From the NCBI GenBank assembly GCA_023014485.1, contig JAJOZX010009478.1:18501-82500 (forward strand): a stretch of 64,000 bases of DNA, given 5' to 3'. The position numbers were made by a program, and so were the translations under genes. The notes under the pieces were generated by a model. The model made no database searches and had not been told where the DNA came from. It saw only the letters and a program-made list of their open reading frames with translations. Position 1 is the stretch's first letter. The number at the start of each line of letters is the position of its first letter. Shown in pieces: positions 8,201 to 22,900 of this stretch. This DNA is from Bathynomus jamesi (lineage: Eukaryota > Arthropoda > Malacostraca > Isopoda > Cirolanidae).

Positions 8201-8952
8201 AGGTTTAATAATTTTTGCATGTTAAGTAGAAAAAATTATACTCTTTCGTTGAATGTTGATAGAATTTGAATTATTTGATATTTTGGTCTGAAAACTTGTT
8301 TGCATATGATAAATACATATGTTTTATTGTGTAGAAGTTTTATTAAAATTAAATGACAAAAAAGAACAAACAACTGAAATTTAGGGTATGTGCGATCATA
8401 CGGGGGAATTGAGTGACTAAGCAGGGGGTATAAGTTTGAAATTGACAATACGTCTTTCGTGAGCACTTTGCTCTTTAAAAAAAAGATTGCTTGTCACACT
8501 ACTTAAAAATTAAAAAAAGTTCAACAAACGGAGGGACGGCATGTTCCTCATATACATTACAATAATTACCAAAATCGTTACAACCTTTGTAAAAACGGTT
8601 TTGTTACAAATAATGAATTTCATAACTCTATATTTATATACGCAAAACTGGCATGAAAAGAAAAGACAAATCGGTCAATTTCCTTCTCACAACAAAACAA
8701 AGAAAGGTTAACTAAAGACGCAACCCTGTCAATTCAGGTTGAATTAAATTCTCTTTTACAACACAAAAAAAGGTTGAATTAAATTCTTAACTTAAATTTT
8801 TCTTAAATTAAATTCTCTTAAATTACAAAGAAAAAGTTGAATTCAATTGACTGCATTGAAACTAACTTGGGGCTCGAAATAAAAATGACTTGGGACTTGG
8901 AATACTTGGGACTCGGAATACTTGGAATAATACTGACTTGGAAGAAAACTGT

Positions 8953-9014
8953 GACTTGAAAAATAACTTCGACTTGAAAAATAACTTCGACTTGAAAAAT
9001 AACTTCGACTTGAA
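8953..9014. repeat. 18-bp minisatellite, 3 copies (unit 2)
   Basis: Three perfect copies plus a partial; the same count as units 6, 10 and 11. Confidence 0.95.
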
Positions 9015-9041
9015 CTCTCTAACTTCAAATAAAACTCTCTG

Positions 9042-9498
9042 ACTTGAACTCTATCAAGTATTTCTATAAATCTCTGGGGCGGTTGCCCGTCTTGGCGCAA
9101 CCTTCTGACTTGACCTCTTATCAAGTATTCTGAAACTGTCTGACTTCAAATAAAACTCTGACTTGAGCTCTATCAAGTATTTCTATAAAAATCTCTGGGG
9201 CGGTTGTCCATCTTGGCGCAACCTTCTGACTTGACCTCTTATCAAGTATTCTGAAACTAACGTGAAATTAACTGAAAATGGAAAATGACTGCACTTGATC
9301 TCTATTCAAGTGGAGACGATTAACCTCTGTTTTGGTTGACCCTCTTGGTGCAACCGACTTACTTGAAATGCAATCAAGTATCTCTATAACTTAAACTGTC
9401 TAACTTGAAATTAACTGAAAATGGAAAATGACTGCACTTGATCTCTATTCAAGTGGAGACGATTAACCTCTGTTTTGGTTGACCCTCTTGGTGCAACC
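9042..9498. repeat. Hairpin domain (unit 2)
   Basis: Same four modules as unit 1, with all stems intact. Confidence 0.8.
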
Positions 9499-12400
9499 TT
9501 CTGACCTCAAAAACTGACTTCAAAAACTGACTTCAAAAATGACTTCAAAAAATGACTTCAAAATTACTTCAAGTATCTCTATAAATCTATAAACTCTCTG
9601 TAAATTCTCTCTCTTTCTTAATTTGCAAGTGAATTCAATTCAGTAATTGAAAAAAATTTGCAAAAAAAAAAAAAAAAAAAATGTAAACAATATTTCATTC
9701 TAATGTACGGGAAGGTACATAAAATAAAATTATTCTATACTGAATATAACAGTGAAAATAACTCTCTGAAATTAACTCTCTTTGAAATTAACTCTCTTTG
9801 AAATTAACTCTCTTGAAATTAACTCTCTTGAAATTAACTCTCTTTGAAATTAACTGTTTCAATAAAAACAAATGTATCACTGGTGTCTGAAGTGTTCACT
9901 GTGTTTTGTGTTAAATTCTGGATCCATACTAAATATTAACTGTTAATAATAAGGACTTTTCAGTGTTTATAAATTTCTTAAAAACAAACAAACTCTGTAC
10001 TTAACAAAATTTTCCACGGGCGAAATCCTCAGAGACGTGTCCTGAAGACGTCTTCCTGGCTACTTCTTCTTGGATGAAAACTAGGCGTGGAGAACTTGGA
10101 GTCGTGACACACCGGTTCAAGGGTGGATGTTACGAACTAGAAGTCGTGACACGCCGGTCAACTGGTTTTATCCTGATGCAGGGTAATTTCTATCTTGGCC
10201 AAAGAGTGGCCTCTTGTTAAAATCTTCTTGTTAAAATCTCTTGTTAAAATTTTCTTGTTAAAATCTGTTAAGATCCTGGTAAAGGGTCGCCAGTTGTTAA
10301 CCCCTCCGTCTATGGCCCTGAGTCGGTTCGGAATCGACGGGGGTTCTGGTAAGGAGGCAAGCAACGAATATTTCTTCTATAACATTCTAATTCTTTTCGG
10401 TCGCCTCTGGTTAAACTCTTGGCTACAGACTCGCCAGACTGTTATGCCAATATCTTCTATGGTGCTTGGGTTGTCTCTTAATTTGGGCAAAGGGTCGCCA
10501 ATTTTTAATTCTTCTCTTGCTATAATACTCTGATACTTTCTCTTGGTACTAAAATTATCGACTTTTCTGACTAAGTTCTTCTGAAGAGAGCACGGCTCGA
10601 AGGGGAAAATAAAAAGTTTCTCTTACATTTAGTTTACTTCTCAAAATGTACAGGTAGTGCTCTGAATTTACAAGGGTAGAGGTTCGACCTCTTTCGACCA
10701 TGGCTCAGGCCGGAATCTAAAAAAAACTAAGGAGGCAAGGGGCCTCTGCCCCCTCCTCGCAGCAAGGCTGCTAACAAGGGAGGCTCGTAATGAAGTGCTC
10801 CAATGAAGTACTAATCTGAAGAGCAATAATGAAGAAGTCTAATGAAGAAGTGCTGTAATTTTACAAGTACATGTATAATATAAACCTAAATGTTGGGGGA
10901 CGACAGTTGAAGGTTAAGTTCCCCCCCTTTTAAACACATGATCAGATGGTTTGAAAAATTTCAACTAAAAATAATTAAAAAAATAAAAATAAAAACTAAT
11001 CGTATATTTTTGCCGAATCTTCATTTCTGAAGGCGATATCATTTCGTAATAGTACACATAAGTACAAATTAAGTACACGACTGAGTACGTATTAATTTTG
11101 GTTCATTACAATTACGATTACAATTATGGATTACTTCATATTCACTTATTGTTTAATTACACTTCCATTTTAAAGTACATTGTTACATTACCGTATATAT
11201 TAAATCATTACAGTTAATTACAGTTTCAATGAAGTACATTACGTCGTTTACCATTCTTACAGTGTTTTTATATATTTATATATGGTTATACTATATGGTT
11301 ATACTAGATGGTTATACTAGATGGTTATACTAGATGGTTATTATATATGGTTATTAGTACAACACAAGTACATGAGACATGACACACATGATATAACATA
11401 ATATGTTATAATATGTTATAAATTTGAAATCAGAGCGAGAGGACGAATTTTTATCTTTGAAGCGTTCGAATCTGTCGTCGTGAGCGGAATTCGATCTTAG
11501 TAAGCATTTATGAATATCTTGAGGGGTGAACGCACTTGAAAAAAAATAATAAAAAAAACAATACGAGAACGAATTTTTGCGTTTTCGAACGAAGGCCTAA
11601 AGTTTCGCGCTTCACAAATTGACTCGAGTAAAAAATGAATATTTAATAAAATTTATATAGGATAATGATCACGGGGAATTAATGACGGGAAAACGTGACG
11701 TATGGATGAATATGGTTGAATAATAATGTTTATACTACATAACACCACAACCTTATTACTAAAGAATTTACCATACATTGAATACGGAAGATGTCCAAAT
11801 ACTAAGAACGTGATTCAGTGTACAAAGTATGGGAAACGTAAAGAGAATAAAGTTATTTTATGACGTCATAGTGTATAAGTCATTATTAGAAAAGATGAAT
11901 TAGAGAAATACAGTAATGAATAAAGAAGTATAAATCGAAATTCTATCCAAAACTCGCTTAGGCGATTTTGGTTTCTTATGTAAAAATGGACATTCGCACA
12001 TAAAAACTATACAAACATAATTACTGCATGAAGACAATGAATCCATATAATGATGGTATTTGAATTGTTCATTGTTCACTTTTTACAGTGTTTCCCCCTC
12101 CAAAATGGTATTAATACAATAATATAATACAATTAATACAATACAAATGAGAAAATAACATCCTAACAGGGTACCATTAATACAATACAATGAGAAAATA
12201 ACATCCTAACTACTTCAAGTTAGATGACGAATTTTTCTTTACATTACAAATTTTTATACAGAACAAGTGTTATTATATAATATAAAAAAAAATTCAAAGG
12301 TTAATACTTTAATTTTAGACAAACAATTAAGTTAGACAAACAATGATATGGTTAAAATTTTTTACCAAATTTTATTTTTTTCTGTGGGTATAAATTATGT

Positions 12401-14160
12401 ACATAATGAATAGAGTAGATAAAAGGGAAAAATGTAAATCGTACAATCTATAAGTTAATTTTTTTGACTAGTGTAGGTAAAAATAGAATTACGTAATCGA
12501 TGATGTATAGACCTGTCGTCTAGTGTGTATTTGGGTGTATTAGGTGCAAAGTGTGCATTTTATAATTTCGAGACACAGATTAGCTGATAGGGTTGTTCAA
12601 GTAACTGAATAAATGCATGAGCAAGATATATTAGAAAGCAAAAATGATTAAGACTAAATAGCATAGTTTGCACTTACGTAATGAAATAGTTTTATTGTGA
12701 TATTCAATGATTTTAGCATAAGGTTTGTATGTATATATAGTATATATAGTGTGCATACATGCGTTTTTATTGACTGTTATAGGTACTTGGAAGCTTTTTG
12801 AATGAACAAAGTTTAAAAATAATGTATAATAATTTAAGATGGGTTTAGGGTTATAAAATATTTTAAGTTTAAGTCAATCATTGTTATTATTATTATTATT
12901 ATAAAATCTTTTAAGTTCAAGGTAGTATTTAAGTATTTAATTAAATCAGTTACACGAATTAAGGTAATAAAAAAAGACGTACTTAGAAGACCTTACGAGT
13001 AATGACAGTAACTCTCACGGTTTTAAAATTGAATTTCGACAAACAATTAAATTCGACTACTAAAATTCATAACCATATACTGTAGTAGTATGTCAATTTG
13101 ACTATAATTTTCGTTTGATTCCTTACAAATGGTAAAATAACAATTTAAGGACAGTTACTCACGATTAATTGAACAAAAGAAAATTAAAAATACAAATTAA
13201 GAATAGAGATCAATTATGCATTTTAATGAGCTAACATAATTTTATAATATTCTTAAAAATAAAAGTAAATCGAACCATAGATGAATTTCGGCGAAGAATA
13301 AAAAAGTTATTGAAATGGAAGGAAAGCATTTCGAACAATCTTTTCTTTTAATAATTTCAGGTAAATTTTCCATTAAAAATTATTTTTATATAATAAAAAA
13401 AATATATTAAAAAGGTTTAATAATTTTTGCATGTTAAGTAGAAAAATTATACTCTCGTTGAATGTTGATAGAATTTGAATTATTTGATATTTTGGTCTGA
13501 AAACTTGTTTGCATATGATAAATACATGTTTTATTGTGTAGAAGTTTTATTAAAATTAAATGACAAAAAAGAACAAACAACTGAAATTTAGGGTATGTGC
13601 GATCATACGGGGGAATTGAGTGACTAAGCAGGGGGTATAAGTTTGAAATTGACAATACGTCTTTCGTGAGCACTTTGCTCTTTAAAAAAAAGATTGCTTG
13701 TCACACTACTTAAAAATTAAAAAAAGTTCAACAAACGGAGGGACGGCATGTTCCTCATATACATTACAATAATTACCAAAATCGTTACAACCTTTGTAAA
13801 AAACGGTTTGTTACAAATAATGAATTTCATAACTCTATATTTATATACGCAAAACTGGCATGAAAAGAAAAGACAAATCGGTCAATTTCCTTCTCACAAC
13901 AAAACAAAGAAAGGTTAACTAAAGACGCAACCCTGTCAATTCAGGTTGAATTAAATTCTCTTTTACAACACAAAAAAAGGTTGAATTAAATTCTTAACTT
14001 AAATTTTTCTTAAATTAAATTCTCTTAAATTACAAAGAAAAAGTTGAATTCAATTGACTGCATTGAAAACTAACTTGGGGCTCGAAATAAAAATGACTTG
14101 GGACTTGGAATACTTGGGACTCGGAATACTTGGAATAATACTGACTTGGAAGAAAACTGT

Positions 14161-14240
14161 GACTTGAAAAATAACTTCGACTTGAAAAATAACTTCGACT
14201 TGAAAAATAACTTCGACTTGAAAAATAACTTCGACTTGAA
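14161..14240. repeat. 18-bp minisatellite, 4 copies (unit 3)
   Basis: Four perfect copies plus a partial, followed by an extra seven bases (cgttgaa) found only in this unit. Confidence 0.95.
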
Positions 14241-14274
14241 CGTTGAACTCTCTAACTTCAAATAAAACTCTCTG

Positions 14275-14727
14275 ACTTGAACTCTATCAAGTATTTCTAT
14301 AAATCTCTGGGGCGGTTGCCCGTCTTGGCGCAACCTTCTGACTTGACCTCTTATCAAGTATTCTGAAACTGTCTGACTTCAAATAAAACTCTGACTTGAG
14401 CTCTATCAAGATTTCTATAAAAATCTCTGGGGCGGTTGTCCATCTTGGCGCAACCTTCTGACTTGACCTCTTATCAAGTATTCTGAAACTAACGTGAAAT
14501 TAACTGAAAATGGAAAATGACTGCACTTGATCTCTATTCAAGTGGAGACGATTAACTCTGTTTTGGTTGACCCTCTTGGTGCAACCGACTTACTTGAAAT
14601 GCAATCAAGTATCTCTATAACTTAAACTGTCTAACTTGAAATTAACTGAAATGGAAAATGACTGCACTTGATCTCTATTCAAGTGGAGACGATTAACCTC
14701 TGTTTTGGTTGACCCTCTTGGTGCAAC
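14275..14727. repeat. Hairpin domain (unit 3)
   Basis: Four modules. One ACTTGA stem arm loses a base ('tatcaagattt' near 14406), and the last CAACC is reduced to CAAC. Confidence 0.78.
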
Positions 14728-17700
14728 TTCTGACCTCAAAAACTGACTTCAAAAATGACTTCAAAAATGACTTCAAAAAATGACTTCAAAATTACTTCAA
14801 GTATCTCTATAAATCTATAAACTCTCTGTAAATTCTCTCTCTTCTTAATTTGCAAGTGAATTCAATTCAGTAATTGAAAAAAATTTGCAAACAAAAAAAA
14901 AAAAAAAAAAATGTAAACATATTTCATTCTAATGTACGGGAAGGTACATAAAATAAAATTATTCTATACTGAATATAACAGTGAAAATAACTCTTGAAAT
15001 TAACTCTCTTTGAAATTAACTCTCTTTGAAATTAAAACTCTCTTGAAATTAACTCTCTTGAAATTAACTCTCTTTGAAATTAACTGTTTCAATAAAAACA
15101 AATGTATCACTGGTGTCTGAAGTGTTCACTGTGTTTTGTGTTAAATTCTGGATCCATACTAAATATTAACTGTTAATAATACGGACTTTTCAAGTGTTTA
15201 TAAATTTCTAAAAACAAACAAACTCTGTACTTAACAAAATTTTCCACGGGCGAAATCCTCAGAGACGTGTCCTGAAGACGTCTTCCTGGCTACTTCTTCT
15301 TGGATGAAAACTAGGCGTGGAGAACTTGGAGTCGTGACACACCGGTTCAAGGGTGGATGTTACGAACTAGAAGTCGTGACACGCGGTCAACTGGTTTTAT
15401 CCTGATGCAGGGTAATTTCTATCTTGGCCAAAGAGTGGCCTCTTGTTAAAATCTTCTTGTTAAAATCTTCTTGTTAAAATTTCTTGTTAAAATCTGTTAA
15501 GATCCTGGTAAAGGGTCGCCAGTTGTTAACCCCTCCGTCTATGGCCCTGAGTCGGTTCGGAATCGACGGGGGTTCTGGTAAGGAGGCAAGCAACGAATAT
15601 TTCTTCTATAACATTCTAATTCTTTTCGGTCGCCTCTGGTTAAACTCTTGGCTACAGACTCGCCAGACTGTTATGCCAATATCTTCTATGGTGCTTGGGT
15701 TGTCTCTTAATTTGGGCAAAGGGTCGCCAATTTTTAATTCTTCTCTTGCTATAATACTCTGATACTTTCTCTTGGTACTAAAATTATCGACTTTTCTGAC
15801 TAAGTTCTTCTGAAGAGAGCACGGCTCGAAGGGGAAAATAAAAAGTTTCTCTTACATTTAGTTTACTTCTCAAAATGTACAGGTAGTGCTCTGAATTTAC
15901 AAGGGTAGAGGTTCGACCTCTTTCGACCATGGCTCAGGCCGGAATCTAAAAAAAACTAAGGAGGCAAGGGGCCTCTGCCCCCTCCTCGCAGCAAGGCTGC
16001 TAACAAGGGAGGCTCGTAATGAAGTGCTCCAATGAAGTACTAATCTGAAGAGCAATAATGAAGAAGTCTAATGAAGAAGTGCTGTAATTTTACAAGTACA
16101 TGTATAATATAAACCTAAATGTTGGGGGACGACAGTTGAAGGTTAAGTTCCCCCCCTTTTAAACACATGATCAGATGGTTTGAAAAATTTCAACTAAAAA
16201 ATAATTAAAAAAATAAAAATAAAAACTAATCGTATATTTTTGCCGAATCTTCATTTCTGAAGGCGATATCATTTCGTAATAGTACACATAAGTACAAATT
16301 AAGTACACGACTGAGTACGTATTAATTTTGGTTCATTACAATTACGATTACAATTATGGATTACTTCATATTCACTTATTGTTTAATTACACTTCCATTT
16401 TAAAGTACATTGTTACATTACCGTATATATTAAATCATTACAGTTAATTACAGTTTCAATGAAGTACATTACGTCGTTTACCATTCTTACAGTGTTTTTA
16501 TATATTTATATATGGTTATACTATATGGTTATACTAGATGGTTATACTAGATGGTTATACTAGATGGTTATTATATAGGTTATTAGTACAACACAAGTAC
16601 ATGAGACATGACACACATGATATAACATAATATGTTATAATATGTTATAAATTTGAAATCAGAGCGAGAGGACGAATTTTTATCTTTGAAGCGTTCGAAT
16701 CTGTCGTCGTGAGCGGAATTCGATCTTAGTAAGCATTTATGAATATCTTGAGGGGTGAACGCACTTGAAAAAAAATAATAAAAAAAACAATACGAGAACG
16801 AATTTTTGCGTTTTCGAACGAAGGCCTAAAGTTTCGCGCTTCACAAATTGACTCGAGTAAAAAATGAATATTTAATAAAATTTATATAGGATAATGATCA
16901 CGGGGAATTAATGACGGGAAAACGTGACGTATGGATGAATATGGTTGAATAATAATGTTTATACTACATAACACCACAACCTTATTACTAAAGAATTTAC
17001 CATACATTGAATACGGAAGATGTCCAAATACTAAGAACGTGATTCAGTGTACAAAGTATGGGAAACGTAAAGAGAATAAAGTTATTTTATGACGTCATAG
17101 TGTATAAGTCATTATTAGAAAAGATGAATTAGAGAAATACAGTAATGAATAAAGAAGTATAAATCGAAATTCTATCCAAAACTCGCTTAGGCGATTTTGG
17201 TTTCTTATGTAAAAATGGACATTCGCACATAAAAACTATACAAACATAATTACTGCATGAAGACAATGAATCCATATAATGATGGTATTTGAATTGTTCA
17301 TTGTTCACTTTTTACAGTGTTTCCCCCTCCAAAATGGTATTAATACAATAATATAATACAATTAATACAATACAAATGAGAAAATAACATCCTAACAGGG
17401 TACCATTAATACAATACAATGAGAAAATAACATCCTAACTACTTCAAGTTAGATGACGAATTTTTCTTTACATTACAAATTTTTATACAGAACAAGTGTT
17501 ATTATATAATATAAAAAAAAATTCAAAGGTTAATACTTTAATTTTAGACAAACAATTAAGTTAGACAAACAATGATATGGTTAAAATTTTTTACCAAATT
17601 TTATTTTTTTCTGTGGGTATAAATTATGTACATAATGAATAGAGTAGATAAAAGGGAAAAATGTAAATCGTACAATCTATAAGTTAATTTTTATTGACTA

Positions 17701-19382
17701 GTGTAGGTAAAAATAGAATTACGTAATCGATGATGTATAGACCTGTCGTCTAGTGTGTATTTGGGTGTATTAGGTGCAAAGTGTGCATTTTATAATTTCG
17801 AGACACAGATTAGATGATAGGGTTGTTCAAGTAACTGAATAAATGCATGAGCAAGATAATTAGAAAGCAAAAATGATTAAGACTAAATAGCATAGTTTGC
17901 ACTTACGTAATGAAATAGTTTTATTGTGATATTCAATGATTTTAGCATAAGGTTTGTATGTATATATAGTATATATAGTGTGCATACATGCGTTTTTATT
18001 GACTGTTATAGGTACTTGGAAGCTTTTTGAATGAACAAAGTTTAAAAATAATGTATAATAATTTAAGATGGGTTTAGGGTTATAAATATTTTAAGTTTAA
18101 GTCAATCATTGTTATTATTATTATTATTATTATTATAAAATCTTTTAAGTTCAAGGTAGTATTTAAGTATTTAATTAAATCAGTTACACGAATTAAGGTA
18201 ATAAAAAAAGACGTACTTAGAAGACCTTACGAGTAATGACAGTAACTCTCACGGTTTTAAAATTGAATTTCGACAAACAATTAAATTCGACTACTAAAAT
18301 TCATAACCATATACTGTAGTAGTATGTCAATTTGACTATAATTTTCGTTTGATACCTTACAAATGGTAAAATAACAATTTAAGGACAGTTACTCACGATT
18401 AATTGAACAAAAAAATTAAAATACAAATTAAGAATAGAGATCAATTATGCATTTTAATGAGCTAACATAATTTTATAATATTCTTAAAAATAAAAGTAAA
18501 TCGAACCATAGATGAATTTCGGCGAAGAATAAAAAAGTTATTGAAATGGAAGGAAAGCATTCGAACAATCTTTTCTTTTAATAATTTCAGGTAAATTTTC
18601 CATTAAAATTATTTTTATATAATAAAAAAAATATATAAAAAGGTTTAATAATTTTGCATGTTAAGTAGAAAAATTATACTCTCGTTGAATGTTGATAGAA
18701 TTTGAATTATTTGATATTTTGGTCTGAAAACTTGTTTGCATATGATAAATACATGTTTTATTGTGTAGAAGTTTTATTAAAATTAAATGACAAAAAAGAA
18801 CAAACAACTGAAATTTAGGGTATGTGCGATCATACGGGGGAATTGAGTGACTAAGCAGGGGGTATAAGTTGAAATTGACAATACGTCTTTCGTGAGCACT
18901 TTGCTCTTTAAAAAAAAGATTGCTTGTCACACTACTTAAAATTAAAAAAAGTTCAACAAACGGAGGACGGCATGTTCCTCATATACATTACAATAATTAC
19001 CAAAATCGTTACAACCTTTGTAAAAACGGTTTTGTTACAAATAATGAATTTCATAACTCTATATTTATATACGCAAAACTGGCATGAAAAGAAAAGACAA
19101 ATCGGTCAATTTCCTTCTCACAACAAAACAAAGAAAGGTTAACTAAAGACGCAACCCTGTCAATCAGGTTGAATTAAATTCTCTTTTACAACACAAAAAA
19201 GGTTGAATTAAATTCTTAACTTAAATTTTTCTTAAATTAAATTCTCTTAAATTACAAAGAAAAAGTTGAATTCAATTGACTGCATTGAAAACTAACTTGG
19301 GGCTCGAAATAAAAATGACTTGGGACTTGGAATACTTGGGACTCGGAATACTTGGAATAATACTGACTTGGAAGAAAACTGT

Positions 19383-19480
19383 GACTTGAAAAATAACTTC
19401 GACTTGAAAAATAACTTCGACTTGAAAAATACTTCGACTTGAAAAAATAACTTCGACTTGAAAAATAACTTCGACTTGAA
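19383..19480. repeat. 18-bp minisatellite, 5 copies (unit 4)
   Basis: Five copies. The third lacks one base and the fourth has one extra base, so the translated frame shifts within the array. Confidence 0.93.
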
Positions 19481-19508
19481 CTCTCTAACTTCAAATAAAA
19501 ACTCTCTG

Positions 19509-19954
19509 ACTTGAACTCTATCAAGTATTTCTATAAATCTCTGGGGCGGTTGCCCGTCTTGGCGCAACCTTCTGACTTGACCTCTTATCAAGTTTCTGAA
19601 ACTGTCTGACTTCAAATAAAACTCTGACTTGAGCTCTATCAAGTATTTCTAAAAATCTCTGGGCGTTGTCCATCTTGGCCAACCTTCTGACTTGACCTCT
19701 TATCAAGTATTCTGAAACTAACGTGAAATTAACTGAAAATGGAAAATGACTGCACTTGATCTCTATTCAAGTGGAGACGATTAACCTCTGTTTTGGTGAC
19801 CCTCTTGGTGCAACCGACTTACTTGAAATGCAATCAGTATCTCTATAACTTAAACTGTCTAACTTGAAATTAACTGAAATGGAAATGACTGCACTGATCT
19901 CTATTCAAGTGGAGACGATTAACCTCTGTTTTGGTTGACCCTCTTGGTGCAACC
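19509..19954. repeat. Hairpin domain (unit 4)
   Basis: Four modules with several single-base losses in stem arms (near 19593, 19664, 19796, 19835 and 19894). They lie in the region that appears to carry uncorrected sequencing error. Confidence 0.75.
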
Positions 19955-22900
19955 TTCTGACCTCAAAAACTGATTCAAAAACTGACTTCAAAAATGACTT
20001 CAAAAAATGACTTCAAAATTACTTCAAGTATCTCTCTAAATCTATAAACTCTCTGTAAATTCTCTCTCTTTCTTAATTTGCAAGTGAATTCAATTCAGTA
20101 ATTGAAAAAATTTGCAAACAAAAAAAAAAAAAAAATGTAAACAATATTTCATTCTAATGTACGGGAAGGTACATAAAATAAATTATTCTATACTGAATAA
20201 ACAGTGAAAATAACTCTTGAAATTAACTCTCTTTGAAATTAACTCTCTTTGAAATTAAACTCTCTTGAAATTAACTCTCTTGAAATTAACTCTCTTTGAA
20301 ATTAACTGTTTCAATAAAAACAAATGTATCACTGGTGTCTGAAGTGTTCACTGTGTTTTTGTTAAATTCTGGATCCATACTAAATATTAACTGTTATAAT
20401 AAGGACTTTTCAAGTGTTTATAATTCTTAAAAACAAACAAAACTCTGTACTTAACAAAATTTCCACGGGCGAATCCTCAGAGACGTGTCCTGAAGACGTC
20501 TTCCTGGCTACTTCTTCTTGGATGAAAACTAGGCGTGGAGAACTTGGAGTCGTGACACACCGGTTCAAGGGTGGATGTTACGAACTAGAAGTCGTGACAC
20601 GCTGGTCAACTGGTTTTATCCTGATGCAGGGTAATTTCTATCTTGGCCAAAGAGTGGCCTCTTGTTAAAATCTTCTTGTTAAAATCTTCTTGTTAAAATT
20701 TTCTTGTTAAATCTGTTAAGATCCTGGTAAAGGGTCGCCAGTTGTTAACCCCTCCGTCTATGGCCCTGAGTCGGTTCGGAATCGACGGGGGTTCTGGTAA
20801 GGAGGCAAGCAACGAATATTTTCTTCTATAACATTCTAATTCTTTTCGGTCGCCTTGGTTAAACTCTTGGCTACAGACTCGCCAGACTGTTATGCCAATA
20901 TCTTCTATGGTGCTTGGGTTGTCTCTTAATTTGGGCAAAGGGTCGCCAATTTTAATTCTTCTCTTGCTATAATACTCTGATACTTTCTCTTGGTACTAAA
21001 ATTATCGACTTTTCTGACTAAGTTCTTCTGAAGAGCACGGCTCGAAGGGGAAAAAAAAAGTTTCTCTTACATTTAGTTTACTTCTCAAATGTACAGGTAG
21101 TGCTCTGAATTTACAAGGGTAGAGGTTCGACCTCTTTCGACCATGGCTCAGGCCGGAATCTAAAAAAACTAAGGAGGCAAGGGGCCTCTGCCCCCTCCTC
21201 GCAGCAAGGCTGCTACAAGGGAGGCTCGTAATGAAGTGCTCCAATGAAGTACTAATCTGAAGAGCAATAATGAAGAAGTCTAATGAAGAAGTGCTGTAAT
21301 TTTACAAGTACATGTAATAGCATAAACCTAAATGTTGGGGGACGACAGTTGAAGGTTAAGTTCCCCCCTTTTAAACACATGATCAGATGGTTTGAAAAAT
21401 TTCAACTAAAAATAATTAAAAAATAAAAATAAAAACTAATCGTATATTTTTGCCGAATCTTCATTCTGAAGGCGATATCATTTCGTAATAGTACACTAAG
21501 TACAAATTAAGTACACGACTGAGTACGTATTAATTTTGGTTCATTACAATTACGATTACAATTATGGATTACTTCATATTCACTTATTGTTTAATTACAC
21601 TTCCATTTTAAAGTACATTGTTACATTACCGTATATATTAAATCATTACAGTTAATTACAGTTTCAATGAAGTACATTACGTCGTTTACCATTCTTACAG
21701 TGTTTTTATATATTTATATATGGTTATACTATATGGTTTACTAGATGTTATACTAGATGGTTATACTAGATGGTTTATTATATATGGTTATTAGTACAAC
21801 CAAGTACATGAGACATGACACACATGATAACATAATATGTTATAATATGTTATAAATTTGAAATCAGAGCGAGAGACGAATTTTTATCTTTGAAGCGTTC
21901 GAATCTGTCGTCGTGAGCGGAATTCGATCTTAGTAAGCATTTATGAATATCTTGAGGGTGAACGCACTTGAAAAAAATAATAAAAAAAACAATACGAGAA
22001 CGAATTTTTGCGTTTTCGAACGAAGGCCTAAAGTTTCGCGCTTCACAAATTGACTCGAGTAAAAAATGAATATTTAATAAAATTTATATAGGATAATGAT
22101 CACGGGAATTAATGACGGGAAAACGTGACGTATGGATGATATGGTTGAATAATAATGTTTATACTACATAACACCACAACCTTATTACTAAAGAATTTAC
22201 CATACATTGAATACGGAAGATGTCCAAATACTAAAACGTGATTCAGTGTACAAAGTATGGGAAACGTAAAGAGAATAAAGTTATTTTATGACGTCATAGT
22301 GTATAAGTCATTATTAGAAAAGATGAATTAGAGAAATACAGTAATGAATAAAGAAGTATAAATCGAAATTCTATCCAAAACTCGCTTAGGCGATTTTGGT
22401 TTCTTATGTAAAAATGGACATTAGCACATAAAAAACTATACAAACATAATTACTGCATGAAGACAATGATCCATAAATGATGGTATTTGAATTGTTCATT
22501 GTTCACTTTTTACAGTGTTTCCCCCTCCAAAATGGTAATACAATAATATATACAATTAAACAATACAAATGAGAAAATAACATCCTAACAGGGTACCATT
22601 AATACAATACAATGAGAAATAACATCCTAACTACTTCAAGTAGATGACGAATTTTTCTTTACATTACAAATTTTTATACAGAACAAGTGTTATTATATAA
22701 TATAAAAAAAAATTCAAAGGTAATACTTTAATTTTTAGACAAACAATTAGTTAGACAAACAATGATATGGTTAAAATTTTTACCAATTTTTTTTTTCTGT
22801 GGGTATAAATTATGTACATAATGAATAGAGTAGATAAAAGGGAAAAATGTAAATCGTACAATCTATAAGTTAATTTTTATTGACTAGTGTAGGTAAAAAT

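Larger units (their letters stand above)
5261..10472. repeat. Macrosatellite unit 2 (5212 bp)
   Basis: Second head-to-tail copy. It has three copies of the 18-bp minisatellite. It is the type copy of the 'B' haplotype: 'gaacaatataaaatt' near 7961, 'cggccaag', an extra TT in 'ctctttcgttg' near 8241, and 'catatg' in 'aaatacatatg' near 8317. One base is missing in 'ggacattgcac' near 6780. The C of 'gcaaac' before the poly(A) tract is lost (9660 onward), and 'ttttcagtg' replaces 'ttttcaagtg' near 9960. Units 6 and 10 share the missing base, and unit 6 also shares the last two markers. Confidence 0.97.
10473..15701. repeat. Macrosatellite unit 3 (5229 bp)
   Basis: Third copy. It has four copies of the 18-bp minisatellite followed by an extra 'cgttgaa' (14241-14247), a contracted (ATT)5 microsatellite near 12886, and the C-type spacer 'gaacaaaagaaaatt' near 13171. 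It reads 'acggac' near 15181. One base is deleted at the marker near 15383 (GCGG instead of GCCGG or GCTGG), which is shared with unit 7. No coding sequence is supported. Confidence 0.97.
15702..20920. repeat. Macrosatellite unit 4 (5219 bp)
   Basis: Fourth copy. It has five 18-bp copies, an A-type spacer near 18409, and GCTGG at the marker near 20601. From about 18.4 kb it carries many private single-base deletions, for example 'gggcgttgtc' for 'ggggcggttgtc' near 19661 and 'ttttggtgac' for 'ttttggttgac' near 19792. These break frames that stay open in other units. They look like residual sequencing error rather than biology. Confidence 0.97.
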
